From Candidatus Altarchaeales archaeon WOR_SM1_86-2 (lineage in GTDB: Archaea > Altiarchaeota > Altiarchaeia > IMC4 > MCBC01), in contig MCBC01000167.1 of assembly GCA_001723855.1 (NCBI GenBank), forward strand, positions 1 through 5,086: a stretch of 5,086 bases of DNA, given 5' to 3'. Below, in pieces: positions 1 through 5,086 of the stretch; the stretch's first letter is position 1, and each line of letters begins with the position of its first letter. The notes below the pieces were generated by a model, which searched no databases, had not been told where the DNA came from, and worked only from the letters and a program-made list of their open reading frames with translations. A program made the translations under genes and the position numbers.

Positions 1-1572
1 ATCCACAATCATTACGGCATGGCAATGGATATTGAGTGGGCTGCGGAAGGCGATAATATATATATGACGCAGGCGCGCACCGAAACAACCATTACAAAGG
101 CTGAGAAAACCGAAGCAGGAGGAAGTGAAGCAGAAGATGAAATCGGGGGGGTCAGACTCGATAAACTGAGGGCGTTGATTAATGGAGCGGTTCTCTCAAA
201 AGATGCTGGAGACCCGGTTGTCAAAGGATACACAGGTTCGCCGGGCATTGGACTCGGGAAAGTTGTTGTTCTGCCGGGTGCCGAGGAGCGGATGGAGAAG
301 GGAATAAAAATCGGCGATGCATTAAGCAAAATCGAGGAAGGGGACATGATGGTTACAACGATGACCGACCCTAACATGGTTCCGGGGATGAAGAGAACCG
401 GTGCCATAGTTACGGACGAAGGCGGAATGACCTGTCACGCCGCTATCATTTCTCGCGAACTTGGAATTCCGTGTATTATCGGCTCAGGGAACGCAACCCA
501 GAAATTAAAGGATGGCATGAACATTACGGTAGATGCGACAAAGAGCGTTGTTTATGATAAAGTAATAAAAGAACTGCTTGAAGAAAAAATTGATGAGGAG
601 AAGAAAAAAACTAAAAAGGCAGAAAAAGCAGGGGAAGGTAAAGCGGCTGCATTTGCTCAGGCACCGTTAATTACTGCGACCGAGGTCAAGGTAAATATTG
701 ATTTCGCGGAACTTGCTGATGCCGCAGTGGAAACCGGAGCCGACGGCGTGGGGCTTTTGAGGGCGGAACACATGTTCATAGATATAGGAACACACCCAGG
801 CAAGATGATAAAGGATGGCAGGGAGGACGAACTTATCGACAGCATAGCAAACGGGATTGCAGGTGTTGCAGGAAAATTCACCCCAAGACCCGTCTGGTAC
901 AGGACACTTGACGCGCCAACCGATGAGTTCAGGGAAATGGATGGGGGTGATGATGAGCCAAAGGAGGCAAACCCTATGCTCGGCTGGAGGGGGATAAGGA
1001 GATCTATTGAGGAGAGAGACGTTATAAGGTGTGAATTTAAGGCAATCAAAAAACTGCAGGCCAGGGGCATTAAAAACGTGGGCGTGATGCTCCCTCTCGT
1101 GCAAAGTTCAGAAGAAGTGCGGGTGGCAAAAGAGATCTGCCGCTCGGTAGGACTTGAGCCGCACAAGGACCTAGACTTTGGCGTGATGGTGGAGACACCC
1201 GCAGCGGCTTTAATAATCGATGAATTGATTGAAGAAGGCATTGACTTCATATCGTTTGGAACAAATGATTTAACTCAATACACCCTGGCGGTTGACAGAA
1301 ATAATGCAAATGTCACGAAATTATTCAGGGAAACGCACCCTGCCGTTTTGAAATTGATTGAAATGGTAATTAAAAAGTGTTATGCTGCCGGGGTCAAAAC
1401 ATCAATTTGCGGGCAGGCGGGCAGTTACCCGGACGTTGTTGAGAAACTCGTGAAATGGGGCATCACCTCCGTGTCTGCAAACATTGATGCCGTGCAGACA
1501 ATAAGGGAAACGGTAGCGAGGGTTGAGACGAAGTTATTGGTTGATGGCGCCCGCGAAAACCTTAAGTGTTAG
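1..1572 (+). CDS. ppsA: Phosphoenolpyruvate synthase (pyruvate, water dikinase), 3' part, truncated by the window edge
   Basis: The frame is open from base 1, so this is the last 523 residues of a protein normally near 750-800 residues; the ATG at 19 is internal. PEP synthase converts pyruvate and ATP to PEP, AMP and phosphate in the cytoplasm, the entry to gluconeogenesis. The fragment starts at the end of the ATP-binding domain (MDIEWAAEGDNIYMTQAR). The swivelling phosphohistidine domain lies at about 220-560, with GGMTCHAAI and the catalytic His codon at 436. A Lys/Glu-rich linker follows (about 575-650). The TIM-barrel PEP/pyruvate domain has Arg at 901 (RTLD), Arg at 988 (GWRG), metal-ligand Glu at 1192 (VETPAAA), Asn-Asp in GTNDLTQ (1258-1278) and the catalytic Cys at 1408 (CGQAGS). 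All expected catalytic residues in the fragment are present. The gene converges on the sufC-side genes and is alone on its strand here. PPDK or enzyme I of the PTS is less likely, given the archaeal-type RTLDAPTDEFR motif. Confidence 0.96.
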   Translation: MHNHYGMAMDIEWAAEGDNIYMTQARTETTITKAEKTEAGGSEAEDEIGGVRLDKLRALINGAVLSKDAGDPVVKGYTGSPGIGLGKVVVLPGAEERMEKGIKIGDALSKIEEGDMMVTTMTDPNMVPGMKRTGAIVTDEGGMTCHAAIISRELGIPCIIGSGNATQKLKDGMNITVDATKSVVYDKVIKELLEEKIDEEKKKTKKAEKAGEGKAAAFAQAPLITATEVKVNIDFAELADAAVETGADGVGLLRAEHMFIDIGTHPGKMIKDGREDELIDSIANGIAGVAGKFTPRPVWYRTLDAPTDEFREMDGGDDEPKEANPMLGWRGIRRSIEERDVIRCEFKAIKKLQARGIKNVGVMLPLVQSSEEVRVAKEICRSVGLEPHKDLDFGVMVETPAAALIIDELIEEGIDFISFGTNDLTQYTLAVDRNNANVTKLFRETHPAVLKLIEMVIKKCYAAGVKTSICGQAGSYPDVVEKLVKWGITSVSANIDAVQTIRETVARVETKLLVDGARENLKC

Positions 1573-1601
1573 CGGCTGGTTCTCACACCCCTTGAATTTA
1601 T

Positions 1602-1720
1602 TTATAGATCCCGTCTTTTAATTGCGCATGCAGTTCCTTCAATACCCTCATTAAAGAAACCCCTCACAATGGCTGGTGCTGCATCATCCTCTTAAGCCCG
1701 CGAGCCATAAAAATTTTTCC
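1602..1720 (-). pseudogene. sufB: Decayed 3' end of sufB/sufD directly downstream of sufC
   Basis: Reading the - strand from 1720, one frame gives GKIFMARGLK (down to 1691). A second frame, entered by a one-base shift at about 1691, gives EDDAAPAIVRGFFNEGIEG and runs to a TAA at 1602-1604. Together these match the C-terminal end of SufB/SufD Fe-S scaffold proteins as I know it: (F)YLM(A/S)RGL, an acidic E-E-A stretch, then IVRGF(L/F) and a short helix. The YL normally between F and MARGL is missing, which suggests a second small lesion. A third frame at about 1728-1751 (NEVPDASAI) may be further eroded sufB sequence, but this is weak. In methanogens sufC and sufB are commonly adjacent in this order, so the position directly after sufC fits. 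The bulk of the roughly 300-400-codon gene is absent. No start or complete domain remains, so no product is expected. I place the family from remembered motifs, without an alignment. Confidence 0.72.
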
Positions 1721-1768
1721 ATTAATAAATCGCAGATGCATCTGGAACCTCATTCCTAAACAAAATAT

Positions 1769-2506
1769 CTACTGGATCTTACACTCGACACACTCCATAC
1801 ATTTCTCATACCCGCCTTTTTTGATCTCTCTAAGCATATCAAGCGGATTTGCAGTGCATTTAAGATTCCCGTCAATAAGAAGATGCCCCACATCAGCGGT
1901 AACATAATCTAAAATATGTCCCGTGTGCGTGATAATTAAACCCGATTTCGTCCTGTGCCTGTGAAGACCTTTTTGAAGTAGTTTATTAATGGCATTTCCA
2001 ATAACCGAAATGTTCTCGATGTCAACCCCGGACTCCGGCTCGTCAATTAATGACAGCCTGGGACTTTGCGCTAACAACTGTAAAAGTTCAGAGCGCTTAA
2101 TCTCCCCCCCTGAAAACCCTGCATTTATATCCCTCTCAAGAAATTTTTTCATATTTAACTCGCCTGCAAGGACATCAATGCTCACGTCATTTTTGCCCCT
2201 GCAGATGTTTACCATATCTTTAGTCTTTAAACCCGAAATCGTCGGTGGGCGCTGAAACATTATGCCAACGCCTTTTTTAACTCTCTCATATATCGGAAAG
2301 TTTGTTATATCCTCGCCCATAAGGTATATTTTTCCTTCGGTTACAATGTACTGCGGAAAACCCATGATTGCCATAAGCAGCGTTGTTTTTCCGGAACCGT
2401 TGGGGCCGAAAAGCACATGCGTCTCGCCCTTTCCAATCTCAAGATCTATGTTCCTTAAAACTTCTTTTTCATCGACCTCAACACTAAGGTTTTTTATCTT
2501 CAGCAT
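1769..2506 (-). CDS. sufC: SufC-type ABC ATPase of Fe-S cluster assembly
   Basis: A 245-residue cytoplasmic ABC ATPase without membrane segments. Walker A is GPNGSGKT (34-41), the Q-loop Gln is 85 (MFQRPP), the signature is FSGGE (131-135), Walker B is LSLIDE with Glu156, and the H-loop His is 194 (IITHTG). The FSGGEIKRSELLQLL stretch and ITHTGHILDYV are typical of SufC rather than of a transporter ATPase. SufC powers the SufBC(D) scaffold that builds Fe-S clusters. The C-terminus carries CMECVEC (Cys236, 239, 242), a CxxCxxC motif. The partner gene is not intact nearby: only a decayed sufB end follows within 170 bp. The ATG at 2504-2506 has no Shine-Dalgarno sequence in front (GTTATACCAAA), so a leaderless or short-leader transcript is plausible, and a tandem 19-bp repeat sits just upstream. 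All ATPase motifs are intact, so the protein is probably functional or only recently orphaned. It ends in TAG. Confidence 0.9.
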   Translation of the reverse strand: MLKIKNLSVEVDEKEVLRNIDLEIGKGETHVLFGPNGSGKTTLLMAIMGFPQYIVTEGKIYLMGEDITNFPIYERVKKGVGIMFQRPPTISGLKTKDMVNICRGKNDVSIDVLAGELNMKKFLERDINAGFSGGEIKRSELLQLLAQSPRLSLIDEPESGVDIENISVIGNAINKLLQKGLHRHRTKSGLIITHTGHILDYVTADVGHLLIDGNLKCTANPLDMLREIKKGGYEKCMECVECKIQ

Positions 2507-2517
2507 TTTGGTATAAC

Positions 2518-2555
2518 AATATTAATGATTATGGAAAATATTAATGATTACGGTT
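2518..2555. repeat. Tandem 19-bp direct repeat upstream of sufC, operator-like
   Basis: Two adjacent units, 2518-2536 and 2537-2555, agree at 16 of 19 positions. The first 17 bases are aatattaatgattatgg and aatattaatgattacgg, differing at one base. Each contains the dyad TAAT-G-ATTA. A weak third unit in the same phase (2556-2574) matches about 11 of the first 17 bases. The units lie 12-49 bases upstream of the sufC ATG on its coding strand, where an archaeal TATA box and proximal repressor sites would be. The distal unit's ATTAATATT (2537-2545) could serve as the TATA element. Binding of a regulator is inference; simple slippage duplication is the alternative. Confidence 0.6.
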
Positions 2556-2566
2556 AATCTTATTCC

Positions 2567-2792
2567 TCATGTATTCATTATATTTTCCTCTTCAACACAT
2601 TTCTCTGCATGCCTGCACCATTCTTATGCAGGAGGGGGATTCTTCCCTGAACACAGTTCTTCCGCAACCCGGGCATTCTCTCTTGAACTCATCGGTCCAT
2701 ATTTCAACTTTCCTGCCGCATTCAGGACATTTTACGTGTTCCGGTTCGGGCCGTATAATCCCTGAAGATCCCGGGCATTTAAATGCTGCCAT
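2567..2792 (-). pseudogene. Small cysteine-rich zinc-ribbon protein, frameshifted near the 3' end
   Basis: The uninterrupted frame runs from ATG at 2792 to TGA at 2592 (66 residues). It has Cys6 in KCPGSSG, CPEC (22-25), CPGC (40-43) and Cys55 in SPSCI, spaced like a small Zn-ribbon or rubredoxin-like fold. After Ile56 the frame looks wrong. Skipping one A at 2624/2625 gives EWCRHAEKCVEEENIMNT, ending at TGA 2567-2569, for a 74-residue product. I recall this ending (PSCI-x-WC-x5-C-V-x-E-E) from a family of small anaerobe and methanogen proteins of unknown function, so I take the longer version as ancestral. The lesion may be a sequencing error, a true mutation or, less likely, programmed frameshifting. 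The start lies 16 bp after the molybdoprotein stop, so co-transcription is likely. No clear Shine-Dalgarno site is visible. Function is unknown; metal binding is inferred from the cysteines. Confidence 0.7.
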
Positions 2793-2808
2793 TTTACAGT
2801 ATGTAATC

Positions 2809-3591
2809 TCATAATAAATTTATCTTGATAAAAATTTTCAATATGACGCTCCATAAAGCCAGTGATATGATTAATATCAAAATGGCGGGCATCAGTTTAT
2901 TTAGTAATTCCGGCCTGACGACAATTACTGCTGCCAGTATCAATATCGCGCCGCCTATAAAAAATTCGGGCCTCTTCAAAATTAAGTTAAATTTACCGCC
3001 GTACCTTTCTTCTTTCCATGGGTCGCCGCGATTATGATATCCGCGGGATTCCCAGAACCCGGGTTTATCATCCTTTAAAAATTCAATGCCCTCGACCCAT
3101 TTGGCACTTTTCCAGGCATAAAGCCTTGGAACCACAAGCCTTAACGGGCACCCGTGCTCAGGCGCCAGTAATTCATTGTTACGTTTGACCGCAAACAAAA
3201 CATCGGGTTCAAAGAAATCTGAAAGAGAGAGGTTTGTCGTGAAGCCCCCCGCTGCATGGACGATTACAAATTCAGCCTCAGGAAGTATATTCACAAGTTC
3301 CTTTACTGTGCCGGTGCTTACCCCCTCCCACAAATTATCAAGTTTTGACCATCCCGTAACGCAGTGAAAATCTGAAAACACTTTCACCTGCGGAAGCGAC
3401 ATAAATTCCTCATAGCTGAGCTCACGCTCCTTTTCAACCAGGCCCGAAATCTTAAATTTCCATTCAGGAACGTAGACATATTGTGTTTTCCCGGCATGAA
3501 GAACCGGGAATTTCTCCGTAACCTGTTGACCCGGCGGAACCCTTTCTTTCCTCCGGGTGTCAGGACTCTTAATTACTTTTTCATCTTTCAT
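2809..3591 (-). CDS. Sulfite-oxidase-like molybdopterin oxidoreductase with C-terminal two-helix membrane anchor
   Basis: A 260-residue protein. Residues 13-197 are a sulfite-oxidase/YedY-type molybdopterin-binding domain: RRKERVPPGQ near the start, then FSDFHCVTGWSKLDNLWEGV with the likely Mo-ligand Cys77. Later come EHGCPLRLVVPRLYAWKSAKW (146-164, with Cys148 where I expect Gly) and GFWESRGYHNRGDPWKEERY closing the domain. Family members I know end about there. This one adds two hydrophobic helices (about 210-226 and 232-254) joined by a short RPELLNK loop. There is no Tat or Sec signal, so the catalytic domain should face the cytoplasm, tethered to the inner side of the membrane. This differs from MsrP (YedY), which is exported by Tat. 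Substrate is unknown; no heme partner is encoded nearby. The ATG has AGGGGGAT five bases upstream. The next gene starts 16 bp after the stop. Confidence 0.88.
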   Translation of the reverse strand: MKDEKVIKSPDTRRKERVPPGQQVTEKFPVLHAGKTQYVYVPEWKFKISGLVEKERELSYEEFMSLPQVKVFSDFHCVTGWSKLDNLWEGVSTGTVKELVNILPEAEFVIVHAAGGFTTNLSLSDFFEPDVLFAVKRNNELLAPEHGCPLRLVVPRLYAWKSAKWVEGIEFLKDDKPGFWESRGYHNRGDPWKEERYGGKFNLILKRPEFFIGGAILILAAVIVVRPELLNKLMPAILILIISLALWSVILKIFIKINLL

Positions 3592-3683
3592 AATATCCCC
3601 CTGAATTTCTTAAAAGTTTATGTTTTGAGATTATTTATGGTATTTAATTATTTATTTTATAGGTAAAAAATATTATTAAAGGA
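3592..3683 (-). promoter_or_regulatory. AT-rich promoter region and ribosome-binding site for the molybdoprotein gene
   Basis: This 92-bp gap between the ogg stop and the molybdoprotein start is very AT-rich. On the - strand it contains TATAAAATA (3653-3661), a plausible archaeal TATA box. That would put transcription start near 3630 and give a leader of about 40 bases. The leader ends in AGGGGGAT (3595-3602), close to the archaeal GGAGGTGAT consensus and well spaced from the ATG at 3591. The promoter is inferred from composition and spacing; the ribosome-binding site is better supported. Confidence 0.4.
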
Positions 3684-4295
3684 TCACTTAAGAACCCTCC
3701 CGGTTTTCATATACCACAGAAAAAGATCAAGTTCCGCAAGAGAAATCTTTAAATCATCTGCAATTTCCTGCACCAGGTTTTCGATCAGCCCGGGAATTTC
3801 AGGGATTATGCGGTTTTCATACAAGACCTTTAAAATGTGTCTGTCAAGGATCGCAACATCCTTATACCCGACATTTCTCAGGAAATGGCTTGCTTCCTTG
3901 TAGCCGATACCCTTAACGTTTTTCACAAGCCATTCTCGCGCTTCTTTTTCACTATCAAATCCCGTAATTACATTTTTTATTTCAGCGGCATATTTCCTCG
4001 CTTCGACTATATACCCTGCTCTTGTGTTCGGGAACCTGTATTTTTGTCTTTTTAGAAATTCCGATAGATCCTCCCGCGAATATTTTATAAAAGCATTGCT
4101 TTTACACTCCTCCGTGCAGATCTCAATGGATTGCTGTGCCTTAAAATTTGCGGTAAGCAGGCAGAAGCACAGCTCCTTGAACCACCGCTTGCTGCCTTTC
4201 CTGTAATTTCCTTCAAATTCTTTTATCCTCCGGCTGATGACTTCGGCGATATTTCTGTCCTCACTAAGAACCTTGATTTTTTCTTTGATTTTCAT
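3684..4295 (-). CDS. ogg: Ogg2-type 8-oxoguanine DNA glycosylase / AP lyase
   Basis: This enzyme excises 8-oxoguanine from DNA and cleaves the abasic site (base excision repair). With the ATG at 4295 it has 203 residues, close to the 207 I recall for Methanocaldococcus Ogg2 (MJ0724), and it begins at the same point. The N-terminal helical part has WFKELCFCLLTANF. The helix-hairpin-helix is VKGIGYKEASHFLRNVGY with catalytic Lys133, followed by the catalytic Asp151 in AILDRHIL. It ends with SLAELDLFLWYMKTGRVLK; the terminal Lys is the residue known in Ogg2 enzymes to help discriminate 8-oxoguanine from guanine. The frame extends upstream to a TTG at 4322, which would add nine residues. I prefer the ATG because the family lacks that extension. 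The leader has only a weak CTGGA before the ATG. The upstream HEAT-like gene ends about 60 bp earlier, so a shared transcript is possible but not shown. Confidence 0.95.
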   Translation of the reverse strand: MKIKEKIKVLSEDRNIAEVISRRIKEFEGNYRKGSKRWFKELCFCLLTANFKAQQSIEICTEECKSNAFIKYSREDLSEFLKRQKYRFPNTRAGYIVEARKYAAEIKNVITGFDSEKEAREWLVKNVKGIGYKEASHFLRNVGYKDVAILDRHILKVLYENRIIPEIPGLIENLVQEIADDLKISLAELDLFLWYMKTGRVLK

Positions 4296-4305
4296 TGTAT
4301 CCAGG

Positions 4306-4317
4306 AAGTATATACTT
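4306..4317. promoter_or_regulatory. 12-bp palindrome upstream of ogg
   Basis: AAGTATATACTT is a perfect palindrome ending 11 bases before the ogg ATG at 4295. It is too close to that ATG to act as the TATA box of a transcript including it, so if functional it would be an operator. One perfect 12-bp palindrome is expected by chance in a window of this length, so support comes only from its position. Immediately upstream is a small direct repeat, aaatgct-a-aaatgct (4322-4336). Confidence 0.2.
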
Positions 4318-4356
4318 TCCAAATGCTAAAATGCTCAAAATCATCTTAATTTTTAT

Positions 4357-4989
4357 TTAATTGAATTCATTTTCCCGCTTTTCCAGGAATTCCTTTGCTA
4401 ACTTTTTCGTCTTAGGGCTCCTGGCGTTTAATTGTTTCCTGACAAATTCCATTATCTTCTTTTTATCTTTTGCTTCTTCAAAGTATTCGCTGAATGCTTC
4501 TATAGCATAACCTTTTATCAGGTCCCTGCGTTCGGGGTTATGATGGGTCCGGTCTATACCCAACAACCTGTTTGTTATCCTGGTTTGAAGTTCCGGCTTT
4601 GCCCTGGCAATCTTTCCCGAGTTGCCTGCAGCCCATGCAGCCGGGATCATACTTTTATCATCAAGAAGACCGTAATACTTTTCGAATATTTTCTCGAATT
4701 TGTTTTCTGCATCAACCTTTGTGAGGTTTGCAATTATACGGACCGCACTTAGCTTGTGGTATGTATTATAACTGCTTAGAAGTTTAACAAAGAAATCCCA
4801 CCGCCTGGGGTACAGCACTTCCGGGTTATTCTCGCTTAAGAAATCCAAGACCCTGAAACTGTTATGCCTTACCTCCTCTTTTTTGGCTGTAACCCCCTCC
4901 AATAATTCGGAAAGTAATTTCCCGTCCTTTGATGCTTTTTCAGCCGCACTTTTTACATCAACGCCTTTTTTGCTTAAACCTTGCATCAT
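4357..4989 (-). CDS. HEAT-like helical repeat protein of unknown function
   Basis: A 210-residue, highly charged, all-helical protein without signal peptide, membrane segment or cysteines. Repeating helix pairs can be followed: about 23-58 (LLSELLEGVTAKKEEVRHNSFRVLDFLSE), 62-99 (FFVKLL, then AVRIIANLT), 102-140 (AAWAAGNSGKIARA) and 155-205 (IKGYAIEAFSEYF, then FVRKQL and KKLAKEFLEK). The spacing of Ala/Leu positions and the Arg/Asn between paired helices suit HEAT or armadillo-type repeats, which usually mediate protein-protein contacts. I do not recognise a specific orthologue and see no catalytic motif. The start is the first of two adjacent ATGs (4989, 4986). A strong GGGGGTGA at 4996-5003 lies six bases before the first, inside the end of the preceding gene, so translation of the two is probably coupled. 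Confidence 0.75.
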   Translation of the reverse strand: MMQGLSKKGVDVKSAAEKASKDGKLLSELLEGVTAKKEEVRHNSFRVLDFLSENNPEVLYPRRWDFFVKLLSSYNTYHKLSAVRIIANLTKVDAENKFEKIFEKYYGLLDDKSMIPAAWAAGNSGKIARAKPELQTRITNRLLGIDRTHHNPERRDLIKGYAIEAFSEYFEEAKDKKKIMEFVRKQLNARSPKTKKLAKEFLEKRENEFN

Positions 4990-4990
4990 G

Positions 4991-5086
4991 TTATTTCACC
5001 CCCTTATCTATTTTCTGCATTATATAGAATGCCGAACCATACCATTTAGAGTATTTCCGATACATATCAATCTCTTCCTGTTCCTT
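4991..5086 (-). CDS. C-terminal end of an unidentified protein, truncated by the window edge
   Basis: The - strand frame from the right edge is open for 31 codons (KEQEEIDMYRKYSKWYGSAF and on to QKIDKGVK) and stops at TAA 4991-4993, one base before the HEAT-like gene's ATG. Composition is charged and aromatic, probably helical; no motif allows a family assignment. That it is coding is supported by the one-base spacing to the next gene and by the Shine-Dalgarno site embedded in its last codons, a typical operon junction. Confidence 0.6.
   Translation of the reverse strand, partial: KEQEEIDMYRKYSKWYGSAFYIMQKIDKGVK
4996..5003 (-). promoter_or_regulatory. Ribosome-binding site of the HEAT-like gene inside the upstream coding end
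   Basis: GGGGGTGA on the - strand matches seven of eight bases of the archaeal anti-Shine-Dalgarno complement GGAGGTGA and lies six bases from the ATG at 4989. It overlaps the codons for the last residues (K-G-V-K) of the preceding gene, which implies translational coupling and fixes the start of the HEAT-like gene. Confidence 0.7.

Noticed and set aside
575..650. Lys/Glu-rich insertion in PEP synthase as an unusual domain
   Set aside because: It lies at the flexible linker between the swivel and barrel domains, where archaeal PpsA proteins vary in length and charge.
657..1250. Long antisense open frames opposite ppsA (also at 12-407 and 667-1104)
   Set aside because: They mirror a gene with clear catalytic motifs, show low-complexity Ser/Pro/Thr-rich translations and have no family signal.
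1573..1620. Terminator for ppsA
   Set aside because: There are only short T-rich patches (tttattta, cttttaatt) and no stem-loop; not enough to call.
1570..1692. Read-through of the TAG stop of ppsA as pyrrolysine, since the frame stays open for 40 codons
   Set aside because: The protein already ends where the family does, and the following frame is antisense to the sufB remnant. The open frame after the sufC TAG is likewise short and probably reflects the remnant.
1733..1744. Perfect 12-bp palindrome cagatgcatctg between sufC and ppsA
   Set aside because: About one such palindrome is expected by chance in this length, it has no loop to form a terminator, and it lies within the probable sufB remnant.
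2518..2574. CRISPR array
   Set aside because: Units are directly abutting with no spacers and only two are well matched.
2794..2806. Inverted repeat TTACA-TAC-TGTAA between the molybdoprotein stop and the cysteine-rich gene
   Set aside because: Five-base arms with a short spacer are common by chance; there is no supporting second copy.
2544..2814. + strand open frames opposite the cysteine-rich gene
   Set aside because: They are antisense to a gene with a clear Zn-ribbon cysteine pattern and have no recognisable motifs of their own.
4357..4989. HEAT-like protein as an AlkD-type DNA glycosylase, suggested by the neighbouring ogg
   Set aside because: AlkD is also built from HEAT-like repeats, but I see none of its characteristic sequence here, and adjacency alone is not enough.

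Overview
The window reads as an archaeal chromosome segment, most likely from a euryarchaeote related to methanogens or ANME lineages. The PEP synthase has the archaeal form, the DNA glycosylase is an Ogg2 close to my recollection of Methanocaldococcus MJ0724, the SufC is of the methanogen type, and several starts have GGGGGTGA-like Shine-Dalgarno sites or no leader signal. I cannot name the genus. There are no RNA genes, CRISPR arrays or insertion sequences that I can see.

Layout: the + strand carries one gene, the C-terminal two thirds of phosphoenolpyruvate synthase (1-1572, cut by the left edge). All the rest is on the - strand and is read from right to left. It begins with the tail of an unidentified gene (4991-5086). 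This is followed closely by a HEAT-like helical repeat protein (4357-4989), then an Ogg2 8-oxoguanine glycosylase (3684-4295). After an AT-rich promoter-like gap come a sulfite-oxidase-type molybdopterin protein with a C-terminal membrane hairpin (2809-3591), a small cysteine-rich zinc-ribbon protein (frame-disrupted, 2567-2792) and SufC (1769-2506). The strands converge at 1573-1768.

The most informative parts are outside the obvious genes. The gap downstream of sufC still encodes a recognisable C-terminal end of SufB/SufD on the sufC strand (MARGLK, then after a one-base shift EDDAAPAIVRGFF). The window therefore holds an intact sufC followed by a decayed sufB stump instead of the usual sufCB pair. 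The small cysteine-rich gene also has a one-base frameshift; correcting it restores a tail with three further conserved-looking cysteines. Between it and sufC lies a tandem 19-bp repeat with a TAAT-N-ATTA core, placed like an operator over the sufC promoter.

Functionally the region mixes central carbon metabolism (gluconeogenic PEP formation), oxidative DNA repair, a membrane-tethered Mo-cofactor oxidoreductase and Fe-S cluster assembly. Close spacing suggests that the molybdoprotein and the cysteine-rich gene share a transcript. Whether sufC has its own promoter, and whether the frameshifts are biological or assembly errors, cannot be settled from the sequence alone.
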